From the NCBI RefSeq assembly GCF_003253565.1, contig NZ_QKUF01000006.1, forward strand, positions 124,001-188,000: a DNA stretch of 64,000 nucleotides, written 5' to 3'. The translations under genes and the position numbers were made by a program. Under the pieces are notes generated by a model. It searched no databases. It was not told the origin of the DNA and saw only the letters and a list, made by a program, of their open reading frames with translations. Shown here in pieces: positions 8,187 through 16,753 of this stretch (its first letter is position 1; each line of letters begins with the position of its first letter). This stretch comes from Thermosporothrix hazakensis (GTDB lineage: Bacteria; Chloroflexota; Ktedonobacteria; Ktedonobacterales; Ktedonobacteraceae).

Positions 8187-8939
8187 TTATTCCTGAACGT
8201 CGCGAGGGTAGGTTTTCTTTGCCTGTGCGCTTACTTCCAGATCGATTTCTGCTGTAACAAAGGGAGTTTGATGGGATGTCTCGGCCAGGATCTCACCATC
8301 TGGATCAATAATCAGGCCTCGGCCACCAAAGAGCTGATTGCCAGCATGATTCGACGAAATGACGAAGGCGCCCGAGGAGATAGCGGCCATGCGCGGTGCA
8401 ACCTCCCAGCGTGCATGAGGAGGTGTGGCGCGTGGTACTGCCAGGATATTCACTCCCTGTCTGCCATAGTGGCGGGCCCATTCTGTGAACATGACCTCGG
8501 TGCAGATCATGAAGCCGATAACCATATCGCGAACGCGAACGGGCGTAAAGTCCTGCGGGCTGCGATCGAACCAGCGGCGCTCGTAAAACAGGTCTTCGTC
8601 AGGGAAATAATATTTATCGTGAACGCCGGTGTAGCCGTGCTCTGGGGTCCAGACGAAGCCCCGGTTGAGATGTCGCCCTTCTTCGATTAGCAGGTGCGTG
8701 CTGAGGACAGTAGCAGGAGCCAGCTCCGGCAGGCGTTTCATCATGGCATCGTGCTCTTGCTGGACCCTCTGCCAGATGGTCGCGTCAAAGTCGGGCGTGG
8801 TGGCAAACCAGGACGAGAACGGTAGCTCGGGTAAAAGAACCAGATCACTCTTTTGTTCTTTGACATAAGCTACCAACGCTTCCCAGGCGGCTTCAAAGGT
8901 ACTACGCTCGTCCGGAAGTTCGCAAACGGTCACGCGCAT
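8187..8939 (-). CDS. Carbon-nitrogen hydrolase (nitrilase superfamily)
   Basis: A 250-residue enzyme with the nitrilase-superfamily catalytic triad clearly visible: Glu38 in LLPELPF, Lys109 in GVHDKYYFPDE, and Cys146 in GFMICTEVMFTEWARHYGRQ. Members hydrolyse amides or carbamoyl groups of small molecules (omega-amidase, N-carbamoyl amino acid hydrolase, beta-ureidopropionase). Its length is typical of a stand-alone domain. It is a single-gene unit transcribed away from hemD. Which branch of the family it belongs to cannot be decided by eye, so no substrate is assigned. Confidence 0.9.
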   Translation of the reverse strand: MRVTVCELPDERSTFEAAWEALVAYVKEQKSDLVLLPELPFSSWFATTPDFDATIWQRVQQEHDAMMKRLPELAPATVLSTHLLIEEGRHLNRGFVWTPEHGYTGVHDKYYFPDEDLFYERRWFDRSPQDFTPVRVRDMVIGFMICTEVMFTEWARHYGRQGVNILAVPRATPPHARWEVAPRMAAISSGAFVISSNHAGNQLFGGRGLIIDPDGEILAETSHQTPFVTAEIDLEVSAQAKKTYPRDVQE

Positions 8940-9205
8940 GTCTCTTTACTCGCTTTCCTTGTTCTAAAGCATTATAATCTGAACCACATCATACAATATC
9001 TATGGATACGAAGGAAATAGGACGATTGGCCAGTTGCTTTCCGGAGAGAAGAAAAAGCCTGATAGATGCAGAGATACTGAAATGGGAAGGGGAGAGCATT
9101 CTAGTAATAGCGTATTTCCGGATGGCTGCTGTACGCGGTACGACAACAGAGGTTATACTGTGGATAAACAGAAGTAGTGTTGTAACCAGACAAGGAGGTT
9201 AGCAC

Positions 9206-10015
9206 ATGGTGGGTTTCCATGAGGCGACGGTTGCGCTCCTGGAATCGCGCATGTCAGACGAGATGGCGAATCTGATCCGTCGCTTTGGAGGAACGCCGTA
9301 CAGCGTAGCGTCTGTGCGTGAGCTCCCCGTGCAGGATGAGGGTCAGATTGAGGCTTTCATCCGCTTGCTGCTTGATAAAGAGGCAGATATTGTGATTTTT
9401 TCGACCGGGAAAAGCGCTTCGTTGCTATTGCAGGCGGCTGAGGAGCGCGGTCAGCTTCCAGCGCTGTTGGAGGCGTTGCGACAAATGCAGGTGTTCTGCC
9501 GTGGTCCCAAGCCGTATGCAGTGCTGAAAAAGCATGATGTCCCGGTCGCATTGCAGGCTCCAGCTCCCCATACAACTGAGACATTATTAGAGGCTATGAA
9601 GGGGCTTGAGATGCGGAGTAAGCGTGTGGCATTGCTCCATCATGGAGAACGAAACGAGGCGCTGGTTCGGGCGTTGCGGGAACGCGAGGCAGCAGTGAAC
9701 GAACTCTGTCTCTATGTCTGGCAGCTTCCTGAGGATACCGGGCCGCTTCGGAAGCTGGTTCACGAGCTGATAGCGGGTGATATACATGCGATCGTGTTTA
9801 CCAGTCAGGTGCAGGTGCGGCACTTGCTGCTGATCGCGCAAGAAGAGGCACGGGAGAATGAACTGATACAGGCGCTTAATGAGCGGGTCATTGTTGGCTC
9901 CGTGGGTCCTGTCTGTACCGCTATGCTGAATCAGTATGGTGTGAGACCGCATGTCGTCCCGGATCATCCCAAGATGGGGCATCTGGTGAAGGCGCTGGCT
10001 CAGTATATGGGGTAG
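9206..10015 (+). CDS. hemD: Uroporphyrinogen-III synthase
   Basis: A 269-residue protein of the HemD family, which closes and inverts ring D of hydroxymethylbilane to give uroporphyrinogen III in tetrapyrrole synthesis. The two-lobe pattern is visible: an N-terminal ALLESRMSDEMANLIRRFGGTP, the mid-region IVIFSTGKSASLLL, the second-lobe start KRVALLHHGERNEALVRALRERGA-like segment, IHAIVFTSQVQVRHLL, and the C-terminal VGSVGPVCTAMLNQYGVRPHVVPDHPKMGHLVKAL. HemD is weakly conserved, but this order is characteristic. No other heme genes adjoin it. An AAGGAGG site precedes the ATG. Because FTSQVQ replaces the common FTS-x-x-A, a regulator or paralogue function cannot be excluded. Confidence 0.82.
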   Translation: MVGFHEATVALLESRMSDEMANLIRRFGGTPYSVASVRELPVQDEGQIEAFIRLLLDKEADIVIFSTGKSASLLLQAAEERGQLPALLEALRQMQVFCRGPKPYAVLKKHDVPVALQAPAPHTTETLLEAMKGLEMRSKRVALLHHGERNEALVRALREREAAVNELCLYVWQLPEDTGPLRKLVHELIAGDIHAIVFTSQVQVRHLLLIAQEEARENELIQALNERVIVGSVGPVCTAMLNQYGVRPHVVPDHPKMGHLVKALAQYMG

Positions 10016-10070
10016 CGATTATCACATATTGTAGAAAAAGCATCTGTTTATTCAAAGAGCAATAGGGCGT

Positions 10071-10112
10071 GGCATGCTTTCGCAAGAGGGAAGCATGCTG
10101 TATTTTTTTCTC
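10071..10112 (+). terminator. Rho-independent terminator of hemD
   Basis: GCATGCTTTC (10072-10081) and GGAAGCATGC (10089-10098) form a 10-bp stem, followed by a long T-rich tract. The hairpin overlaps any upstream start of the AraC gene, which supports starting that gene at 10192. Confidence 0.85.
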
Positions 10113-10191
10113 TTCTTTCTTTCTAAAAAGAGCACGGATTATCAAGCGAAGCGCTGCGGTATCTGGGAAAATGGGCACAGGGAGGGCAACG

Positions 10192-11058
10192 ATGGATTAC
10201 TTTCGACGAATACAGAACGCGATTGATTTTATAGAGGAGAATTTGCAGGAAGAGTTGAAAATCACTGATATTGCCTCAGCCGCCTGCTTTTCAGCATTTC
10301 ATTTTCAGCGACTTTTTCGGGCTATATCGGGATTTTCTGTCTATGCCTACATTCGTGAAAGGAGGTTGACGGAAGCAGCAAAAGCGTTGAGAGAAACAAA
10401 GAGAACGCTTTTGGATATAGCGATTACTTATCAATATGGATCGCAAGAGGCCTTTACACGAGCATTTGAGCGTTATTTCTCGTGTTCTCCGTTGGCATAT
10501 CGCAAGATGGATGTGCCTTTGAGGGGGAGGGAGCGAGCCCGCTTTCTGGATTATCGGCAGTATATGAGAAAAGAGGTTACGATGCACAAGCCTGAAATAC
10601 TTCTGTTGGATGACATACAGCTTGTTGGTCGCGAGTACAGAACGACGCTGGATAGCGATCAGTATTTCCGGGACATTCCCCGATTCTACAAGGACTTTGG
10701 CGCTAACGAACACTATTTACGTATTCCGAACCGGGCAAAACCCGATCTGGCATATGGCGTGGCGTGTCATTTTGCGGATGATGAGTCCTTTTCTTTTCTG
10801 ATCGGAGAAGAGGTATCAAGCGTTGATCCAGAGCCGGTTGAGGGCCTGGTTCCCTTTGTCGTTCCCGGGGGAAAATATGCAATGTTCAAGGTTGGTCCGC
10901 TGGATGAGGCGCAGGATGTACGACGCTATATCTATGGGACGTGGTTGCCTCATTCTCATTATGAGCGAAGAGAGGGGCCCGATTTTGAGGTAACAGACGT
11001 CTGTCACAATTACTTCTCGAGTGGAGTGCATGTGATTATCTATATACCGCTTCAATAA
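10192..11058 (+). CDS. AraC family regulator with GyrI-like effector domain
   Basis: A 288-residue two-domain regulator. Residues 1-105 hold the two AraC helix-turn-helix motifs (TDIASAACFSAFHFQRLFRAI and the second with LLDIAITYQYGSQEAFTRAFERYF, SPLAYRK). Residues 125-288 form a GyrI-like/effector-binding domain, as in Rob, SoxS-like multidrug-responsive proteins, ending with the typical DFEVTD...YIPL strands. Such proteins sense hydrophobic drugs. I start at ATG 10192 behind GGGAGGG; a longer frame from 10069 would run through the hemD terminator. No obvious target gene lies beside it, since the next gene is convergent. Confidence 0.88.
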   Translation: MDYFRRIQNAIDFIEENLQEELKITDIASAACFSAFHFQRLFRAISGFSVYAYIRERRLTEAAKALRETKRTLLDIAITYQYGSQEAFTRAFERYFSCSPLAYRKMDVPLRGRERARFLDYRQYMRKEVTMHKPEILLLDDIQLVGREYRTTLDSDQYFRDIPRFYKDFGANEHYLRIPNRAKPDLAYGVACHFADDESFSFLIGEEVSSVDPEPVEGLVPFVVPGGKYAMFKVGPLDEAQDVRRYIYGTWLPHSHYERREGPDFEVTDVCHNYFSSGVHVIIYIPLQ

Positions 11059-11092
11059 ATAAAAAGAAGAGGATGAGCGAGCGCCCACCCTC
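11059..11092 (-). terminator. Terminator of the iron permease gene
   Basis: On the minus strand GAGGGTG (11092-11086) pairs with CATCCTC (11075-11069), followed by TTCTTTTTATTT. It lies between two convergent genes. Confidence 0.6.
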
Positions 11093-11106
11093 TCCAAAGA
11101 CTGTCT

Positions 11107-12144
11107 TTATGCACCGGTTGCGTTGGCTGTGTCTGCTGGCGCAACCTCGGCTGTACTCTGCTGACGAAGCGCTGCGAGCTTGCGCGGTCGCCAGATCTGA
11201 ACATATTGCGAGACGAAGTAGGAGCCGATGACCAGAATTGCGGCAACCGCCTGAGCACAGAGCGATTCTACGTTTGGGAAGACGGCGAACCAGACGCCCA
11301 TCCACTCGGGAATGGGAAGATTGACCGGCGTTGTGGTAATCCAGTGGGCTTGTTGCAGCTCCTGAGCGCTCTCGCCGACCATCACAATAAGCACCATACC
11401 AAGCAGGATACCAGTAAAGATCAGCATTTTCTTGTAGGGGAGCTTCTGATTTGCCAGGAAGGTGAGACAGCCGACGATGATCGTGAAGAACAGGCCGACA
11501 GCAACCCCTTCAAGGACGACCAGAGAGCCGACCTGAAGCCGCAGACTTTGCAGGAACAGCACCACTTCAAATCCTTCACGATAGACCGCCGAGAAACCGA
11601 GCAGAGCCAGACCAAGCATCGTGTTGGTCGGTTGCTTCTCTGCCTGCCCGACAAGCTCGCGGCGGCGCTTGTTATGCATGGAGATCCAGCCTGTCCAGTA
11701 AATCTTATGGAAGAACCAGTTCATGATGACGAGGAGAACAACAATGGCAAGCAGGCCCGTTGCCGCTTGAATATCGAGTGCAGGAGCATTGATAGAGCTG
11801 ATAACAGCGATTGCAATAAACCATGTGGCAATTGAGGCGATGAACGCGATACCGGCGCCTGCTGCAATAGGGCGGCGGTACCCCTGTTTTTTGCCAACGA
11901 AACTCGCGGTAATGGCTGCCAGCACCAGAATTGCTTCAAGCCCTTCACGGAAGACAAGCAGGCCGGTGTTCAAGATGACTGCACCTTCACTCAGGTGTGC
12001 GGCTGTAGGATCAGGGACGCCACCGGCATTGATACCCTGCCAGACAAGCGCGCCGACAATGATAAGACCGGCAACAAGCAGAACAAGTTGAAATACGGCC
12101 TTCCAGGGCTTGTTTGTAAAATAGTTCTTCAAGAAAGCGCTCAT
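11107..12144 (-). CDS. FTR1 family high-affinity iron permease
   Basis: A 345-residue integral membrane protein of the oxidase-linked iron transporter family FTR1/EfeU. Two copies of the REGxE iron-binding motif are visible: LVFREGLEAILVL near residue 66 and VYREGFEVVLFLQ near residue 185, each within a membrane helix. An N-terminal helix and about seven spans fit the family. Usual partners EfeO and EfeB or a multicopper oxidase are not adjacent, so it may act alone or with distant partners, importing Fe2+/Fe3+. The start ATG at 12144 is preceded by AGGAAGAAACG. No Fur-like box is obvious upstream. Confidence 0.9.
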   Translation of the reverse strand: MSAFLKNYFTNKPWKAVFQLVLLVAGLIIVGALVWQGINAGGVPDPTAAHLSEGAVILNTGLLVFREGLEAILVLAAITASFVGKKQGYRRPIAAGAGIAFIASIATWFIAIAVISSINAPALDIQAATGLLAIVVLLVIMNWFFHKIYWTGWISMHNKRRRELVGQAEKQPTNTMLGLALLGFSAVYREGFEVVLFLQSLRLQVGSLVVLEGVAVGLFFTIIVGCLTFLANQKLPYKKMLIFTGILLGMVLIVMVGESAQELQQAHWITTTPVNLPIPEWMGVWFAVFPNVESLCAQAVAAILVIGSYFVSQYVQIWRPRKLAALRQQSTAEVAPADTANATGA

Positions 12145-12732
12145 TTTTTCGTTTCTTCCTCTTACCGTTTATGATCCTGTGCCAGAAGCTCCTTTGACTC
12201 CTGGCGAACATCCGACGATCGAATACGACAACCGTATGTGATGACGTAAATATGTGCGCTTCTGAATACTCCATAGACAGGATCGAAGCGCCTGTGTGTA
12301 TAGCCTCAGCTTTTGAACCGGCTGAAAGCATCTAGGTGATGTCCGGACGTGCTTCAGGGAGTTTGAGGTTACTCTATACCTCTCTCTTTGGTCCGACTTT
12401 CTCTTCGGTTCACTGATATCATACCTGACAGGTCGGATATTAGCAAGACCTAAAGTGACCAATTTTTCCCATTTCTGAGAAGAAACTGAGAAATTACTGA
12501 ACCCTATCTGTGGGCTAAACACGCTACAGAAGCGCGTTCAGCATTATTATAAATAGCAAGAAAAAGATGTACGCATTTTGGAGAATATGTCAAGCTCTTT
12601 GCTGGAAAAAGAGATACCTGCCTGTGGTATAGTGATTTGTGCTATAAATAGCAATATGTATGGAAGAAGTAGACTTTTACACGTACAAGTTCGGTTTCTG
12701 GCAGAGCTCCACGCTATGCACCGGCTGTCGGT

Positions 12733-13020
12733 GAGTATCGGAGCATCTGGGAGCAAGAAGGCGAGCATATAATTGCTCAAATGGAGGAGGCAAGCGGCCT
12801 GCTCATGTTAGAGCACGAGATTGAAGCAACCGTTTATGAGGGATAAGCTATTCGCATCCGTTGCATCTGAGTGACTATCCGTATGATGTGAAAAAAGGCG
12901 ACACTCATTCATGAGCTCGGGCATTGCTTGCTTGTTTGGAATAGTGAACGCTTCCGCTCCGAATGGCGGTTTCGGAAGTCTTTAGGGCTGGAAGCGTCCG
13001 ACGCGGGGCAACCTGCGTAG
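12733..13020 (+). pseudogene. Relic of an HExxH metallopeptidase-like gene
   Basis: The 1-kb gap between the iron permease and padR contains a decayed gene. One frame from 12733 reads EYRSIWEQEGEHIIAQ, then MEEASGLLMLEHEIEATVYE. It continues in another frame as SYSHPLHLSDYPYDVKK if one G is added to the GGG run at 12840-12842, and then as ATLIHELGHCLLVWNSERF, which holds an HExxH zinc-peptidase motif (12910-12924), if one A is removed from the AAAAAA run at 12891-12896. The frame stops at 13018. Upstream, fragments in other frames (for example AELHAMHRLS) suggest that the N-terminal part is more degraded. The HELGH context resembles ImmA/IrrE-like or other minimal zinc peptidases, but the family is not certain. 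Confidence 0.6.
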
Positions 13021-13065
13021 AAGCCCCGCTCTTCTAGGGCCGGAGTACTTCACAAGATAGGACCC

Positions 13066-13132
13066 TTGACAGCAGGGCCGCCGGTAGAGTAAAGTATGTG
13101 AAGTATCAACAAACTGGTTTGGGCAAACCAGT
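13066..13132 (+). promoter_or_regulatory. padR promoter with palindromic operator
   Basis: TTGACA (13066-13071), 18 bp, TAAAGT (13090-13095), followed by the perfect inverted repeat ACTGGTTTG-GG-CAAACCAGT (13113-13132) just downstream of the predicted start of transcription. This is a classical negative-autoregulation layout. A related palindrome lies before the next gene at 14026. Confidence 0.7.
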
Positions 13133-13165
13133 CAGAGCAAATCTGTACAGCAAAGGGAGGATGTT

Positions 13166-14008
13166 ATGAGCTATCGTCTGGTAATCCTGGGTGTGCTGGC
13201 TGAACGGCCTCAATATGGCTACGAACTGAAGCAGAGCATCGCACGTCAGCACTTTGCGGATTATATCAGATTGAGCGGTGGCGGGCTGTACTATCATTTA
13301 CGCAAACTGCGTGAAGAAGGGTATATAGAAGAAGAAACGGTAGAGCGGGAGGGAAATTATCCTGATCGGCACATCTATCGCATTACCGAGAGTGGGCGCT
13401 CATATCTGTTCGAGCTGCTTCGGAACGCGCTGGACGACGCCGAGGCTCGACGTACCTATGACCCGATTGATGCCGCGCTTGCCTTTGCGTTTCTGCTTCC
13501 ACGTGAGGAAGTGCTTGCTCGCTTGCAGCATCAGCTAGATATGATGAATGCTGCGTTGATTGCAATGGAAGCCACGCAACGGTTTCATCGCCGTGTCGTC
13601 GAGCAGGCGCATAAAGAGGCTGATAGCGCTGCGAGAAGTGAGAGCCTCTACGCACAATTGATGATTGATCACAATGTTGTGCGGCTCCAGGCTGATATCT
13701 GGTGGCTGCGCGAAACGATTCGGCGTATTCAGGGTGACAGCCGCTATGAGTGGCGAGAAAAGCAGCACTCTACGGCCAGTGAAGCCTTGCGAGAGGCATA
13801 TGACACGTTCAATGCGGATATTGCGAAGGTGGAGAAGGCTCATGCTGCCTACGTACGGCAGTTGGAGCATGCATGGGAGGAGTTCGAGCATTTGCTTGCG
13901 TCTGGTGTGGATGCGGAACAGGCTCGGGGCGGCTATCAAATGCGCGTTGATACTATCGAACGTGCCTATCAGGATGCTATTCACATGCTTGATCCCGATC
14001 TCTCCTGA
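13166..14008 (+). CDS. PadR family transcriptional regulator
   Basis: A 280-residue repressor. Residues 1-85 match the PadR winged helix: LVILGVLAERPQYGYELKQSI, GGGLYYHLRKLREEGYIEEE, and DRHIYRITESGRSYLFELL. The remainder (about 95-275) is helical, with coiled-coil character that should form the dimer interface; it is longer than in the common PadR subfamilies (about 110-190 residues). A good AAAGGGAGG site precedes the ATG. The palindrome in its own promoter and the similar one before the downstream oxidoreductase suggest that it represses both. Confidence 0.9.
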   Translation: MSYRLVILGVLAERPQYGYELKQSIARQHFADYIRLSGGGLYYHLRKLREEGYIEEETVEREGNYPDRHIYRITESGRSYLFELLRNALDDAEARRTYDPIDAALAFAFLLPREEVLARLQHQLDMMNAALIAMEATQRFHRRVVEQAHKEADSAARSESLYAQLMIDHNVVRLQADIWWLRETIRRIQGDSRYEWREKQHSTASEALREAYDTFNADIAKVEKAHAAYVRQLEHAWEEFEHLLASGVDAEQARGGYQMRVDTIERAYQDAIHMLDPDLS

Positions 14009-14025
14009 ATAATTTTTTTTACCGT

Positions 14026-14045
14026 ACTAGTTTAATCAAACTACT
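14026..14045 (+). promoter_or_regulatory. Second PadR-type operator before the oxidoreductase gene
   Basis: ACTAGTTTAATCAAACTACT contains the inverted repeat TAGTTT-AATC-AAACTA and aligns without gaps to the padR operator at 13113-13132 (ACTxGTTT, CAAAC and A/T ends shared; 14 of 20 positions). It lies between padR and the oxidoreductase, 24 bp upstream of the latter's ATG. Confidence 0.65.
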
Positions 14046-14069
14046 TTGCACAAAGGAGTTCTATAGAGT

Positions 14070-15068
14070 ATGACACAACGAAATGCACGCTTTGGCTTGC
14101 TTCTGACCAACCGAGGGGTAATGATTGGAGCCTCGAACGTCAATGAGATGCTGTCAATGGCACAGCAAGCTGACAGGGCCGAGGTGTGGGCTTCGGTCTG
14201 GGTAGGTGATTCGATTCTTGCCAAGCCGCGTGTTGATGCGCTGGTGCTGCTTGGAGCGCTGGCGGCGGTGACAAAGCGTGTTCGGATTGGCCCTGCCTGC
14301 TTTGCCAGTACGCCGCTGCGCCCCCCTTTGCTGCTTGCGTATCAATGGTGCAGTCTGGACGTACTTTCGGGCGGACGTACGATCTTCATTGCTTGTCAGG
14401 GGCGCAATGTGCATGGTGGTGGCAAGTTCAATGAGGAATATGAGGCTTTTCACATCGATCCAGCAACGCGTAGCAAGCGCATGGAAGAGGCTGTTGAGAT
14501 CCTTCGGCTGCTCTCATCGCAGGAGCAGGTCAGCTATGAGGGCGTCTACACGCAGTTTCGGAACGTGACGGTACAGCCGCGCCCCATTCAACAACCTGTC
14601 CCGGTCTGGATCGTTTCGGATTTCAATCTCTCCAGACCAAAATTGATGGAGCGAGCCATGCGGCGGGTGGCGAAGTTTGCGGATGGCTGGATGACTGCTG
14701 TCGGGACACCTGAGACGATCGCTGCCGGGTTGCAATCCATTCGCCAGTATGCGGAAGAGGAGGGGCGCGTGCTGCCCACCGATTTTGAGGTAGGTTTGAC
14801 CTATAATATCCATGTCAATGAGGATCGTGACGCGGCCTATGAAGAGAGCCGGGAGTTCTTGAAGCGCTATTATGGTGAAGATTATCCACGTGAATTCCTG
14901 GAAAACTACTGGCTGGCCTCTGGTTCGCCTGAACAGTGTGCCGAGCGGCTTCAGACGCTGCTTGATGCCGGGGTCACTCACCCCATTTTGCGGATTACTG
15001 GCTTTGAGCAGCAACGACAATTTGAGCGAATCACGTCTGAGGTGCTCCCACTGCTCCAGGCAAAGTGA
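14070..15068 (+). CDS. LLM class (luciferase-like) F420/flavin oxidoreductase
   Basis: A 332-residue TIM-barrel enzyme of the bacterial-luciferase-like superfamily, many of which use F420 or FMN. Family marks: RFGLLLTNRGV at strand 1, AEVWASVWVGDSI, the KRVRIGPACFASTPLRPPLLLAYQW segment, LSGGRTIFIACQGR with the substrate/cofactor loop, a conserved SKRMEEAVEILRLL, the VQPRPIQQPVPVWI strand, and DGWMTAVGTPE near residue 210. It follows padR with a shared operator, so its substrate is probably also the inducer. An AAAGGAG site precedes ATG 14070. Substrate unknown. Confidence 0.88.
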   Translation: MTQRNARFGLLLTNRGVMIGASNVNEMLSMAQQADRAEVWASVWVGDSILAKPRVDALVLLGALAAVTKRVRIGPACFASTPLRPPLLLAYQWCSLDVLSGGRTIFIACQGRNVHGGGKFNEEYEAFHIDPATRSKRMEEAVEILRLLSSQEQVSYEGVYTQFRNVTVQPRPIQQPVPVWIVSDFNLSRPKLMERAMRRVAKFADGWMTAVGTPETIAAGLQSIRQYAEEEGRVLPTDFEVGLTYNIHVNEDRDAAYEESREFLKRYYGEDYPREFLENYWLASGSPEQCAERLQTLLDAGVTHPILRITGFEQQRQFERITSEVLPLLQAK

Positions 15069-15080
15069 GCGCTGAGAGCA

Positions 15081-15124
15081 ACCAGCGAGCGATGCGCTCG
15101 GAATACAGCCCATCGCTCGCTGGT
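15081..15124 (+). terminator. Strong hairpin terminator after the LLM gene
   Basis: ACCAGCGAGCGAT (15081-15093) and ATCGCTCGCTGGT (15112-15124) form a perfect 13-bp stem with an 18-base loop, 12 bp past the stop codon. No long T run follows. Confidence 0.7.
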
Positions 15125-15225
15125 GCGTGTCTTCTGAAGACCGAAATGTGCTATACTTACGAATGGAAGAGGCTTCATTCCACATTTTTGACTATCCAAT
15201 TTTGAAGTAGGTAGATGGTTGGTCT

Positions 15226-16308
15226 ATGGTAAAACTACGGCCTTATGAGCCTGTACCCGCTGCCATTCAGCAAAAGCCGCGCTTTCCGTTTGTGACAAGA
15301 GTGCTGCTAGAGCTCTTTACTGCTGGAGAGCTCCCAAACGTGCGGGAGATTGATCTAGAGCCCGACTATGGCTATGTCGGACGCATTGTCTATCACTCGG
15401 GCGCTGTTGTGCTGTTTCGGGGGGCAAGGCTGCACCTGAACTCGCTTGGCGCAAGCGAAATCGCGCTCGATAAGGGGTATACCAAATATTTTCTCAGGCA
15501 ACTGGGCTACCATACCCCGCAAGGCCGTGTTTTCCTGTTCCCCGATTATTTTCAACAGATCGAGAAGCAGGCGTTTCAGGGCGACTTTCAAACCTTTATT
15601 GATGAGGTAGGAGCAGCAATTGAGCAGGAAATAGGTTTTCCATGCTATCTCAAGCCAATCTCGAAAGGACAGGGAGAAGGCGTCAATCGATGTGCCAGGA
15701 GAGAAGATCTCGCTGAAATAGTAGGCGAATATCAGTCTGCTGACTATCAACTATTTCTGGTAGAGCAGGCGGTGAACTGGCCTGATTATCGGGTGGTCGT
15801 GTACAAAGATGAGGTTGTGGCCTGCTATCGCCGTGTCCCGCTTACCGTGCAAGGTGACGGCGTTTCTCCTATTCGGGCGCTGCTTCAGCGCAAACAGGCT
15901 GAATGGCTTCAGCTTGGACGAGCGCGGCGCTTTGATATCGAAGACAGTCGGATCATACGGCGCTTGCAGCGTGATCAGATGAGCCTGGAGACGATTTTAC
16001 CTGTGGGTCAGCTCTATCAACTGCATGATGTCTCGAATCTCTGTGCAGGTGGTGAGGTCGAGGATTACACCGAGCGGCTGCATCCTTATTGGCGCGCATT
16101 TTGTGTGCGATTGGTGGCCGATATGGGACTGCGTTTCTGTGGGGTTGATCTTGCCTGTGCTGATGTGGAGCGGGCCGAGACCGATTACAGTATTCTAGAA
16201 TTGAATGCTGTTCCCGGTTTGAGTAATTATGCGGCAAGCGGTGAAAGACAGGCGCGCATTGTACGCTCGCTCTATCAGCGGATCTTTAATGAGGGCGATC
16301 AGGGATAA
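15226..16308 (+). CDS. ATP-grasp ligase, cyanophycin-synthetase-like
   Basis: A 360-residue protein whose central and C-terminal parts match the ATP-grasp domain of the cyanophycin synthetase/GshF/RimK group. Visible elements are the phosphate-loop region CYLKPISKGQGEGVN (about residue 140), the adenine-binding strand and the RVVVYKDEVVACYRRVPL segment followed by VQGDGVSPI, and the metal-binding end LELNAVPGLSNYA. ATP-grasp ligases couple ATP hydrolysis to carboxylate-amine bond formation. The Mur-ligase half found in real cyanophycin synthetases is missing. No peptide-precursor gene is evident beside it, so the product cannot be assigned. GTAGGTAG precedes the ATG weakly. Confidence 0.82.
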   Translation: MVKLRPYEPVPAAIQQKPRFPFVTRVLLELFTAGELPNVREIDLEPDYGYVGRIVYHSGAVVLFRGARLHLNSLGASEIALDKGYTKYFLRQLGYHTPQGRVFLFPDYFQQIEKQAFQGDFQTFIDEVGAAIEQEIGFPCYLKPISKGQGEGVNRCARREDLAEIVGEYQSADYQLFLVEQAVNWPDYRVVVYKDEVVACYRRVPLTVQGDGVSPIRALLQRKQAEWLQLGRARRFDIEDSRIIRRLQRDQMSLETILPVGQLYQLHDVSNLCAGGEVEDYTERLHPYWRAFCVRLVADMGLRFCGVDLACADVERAETDYSILELNAVPGLSNYAASGERQARIVRSLYQRIFNEGDQG

Positions 16309-16408
16309 ATTTCTCGTATCTGGCGCTTGATTGGTTCCATCCCGTATGGGGCGAAGCCGCTTCTCATAGGTCATCAGCAGGGTATGCAGTGGTTTCACGA
16401 ATTGCCTC

Positions 16409-16437
16409 TTGACAAAGATCAGCATTTTGCGTATACT
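16409..16437 (+). promoter_or_regulatory. Promoter of the ABC-F leader transcript
   Basis: TTGACA (16409-16414), 17 bp, TATACT (16432-16437). Initiation near 16444 would give a leader of about 310 bases before the ABC-F gene. The leader holds a six-codon ORF (ATG 16524, MDYTVR) with an AAAAGGAG site somewhat far upstream. Confidence 0.7.
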
Positions 16438-16693
16438 GTATAGCGAAATAGAACTTCGGCGTATGTGTCGTTGTCGGCACTGCGCTTTTTATCCTCTCTA
16501 AAAGGAGCGTATCACTGTAAACATGGATTACACAGTCAGGTAAGATCTACGCAACTCCTCTCATTTGCACATATTGTCTCGTGCTATGCTGGTTGCTTGC
16601 GTTTGATACCTGGTTCTGTGCTCGTGTTTACGGAAAAAACGCGCCTGTCCACTCAATAACCATTTCTTTCCCCACAAGCAGCATGAGCACGGA

Positions 16694-16746
16694 ACCTCAA
16701 GATATTCCTTTTTTCTCCTGATGAAGATGTACGAAAAGCTTGAGGT
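16694..16746 (+). promoter_or_regulatory. Inverted repeat masking the ABC-F ribosome site
   Basis: ACCTCAAG (16694-16701) is exactly complementary to CTTGAGGT (16739-16746), which contains the GAGGT Shine-Dalgarno core of the ABC-F gene. The pairing would hide the ribosome site until something opens it, as in translation attenuation of many antibiotic-resistance ABC-F genes. Seen in sequence; the regulatory role is inferred. Confidence 0.5.
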
Positions 16747-16753
16747 GCAATAG

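Noticed and set aside
9002..9202. 66-codon open frame between the nitrilase and hemD genes
   Set aside because: No ribosome site and no protein-like pattern; sits in a promoter-rich intergenic region.
12548..12654. 12-bp direct repeat TATAAATAGCAA at 12548-12559 and 12643-12654
   Set aside because: Spacing of 95 bp with no inverted ends or transposase; too AT-rich and short to indicate a mobile element.
16465..16659. 64-codon frame in the ABC-F leader
   Set aside because: No good start site; composition unlike a protein, and it lies in the proposed untranslated leader.
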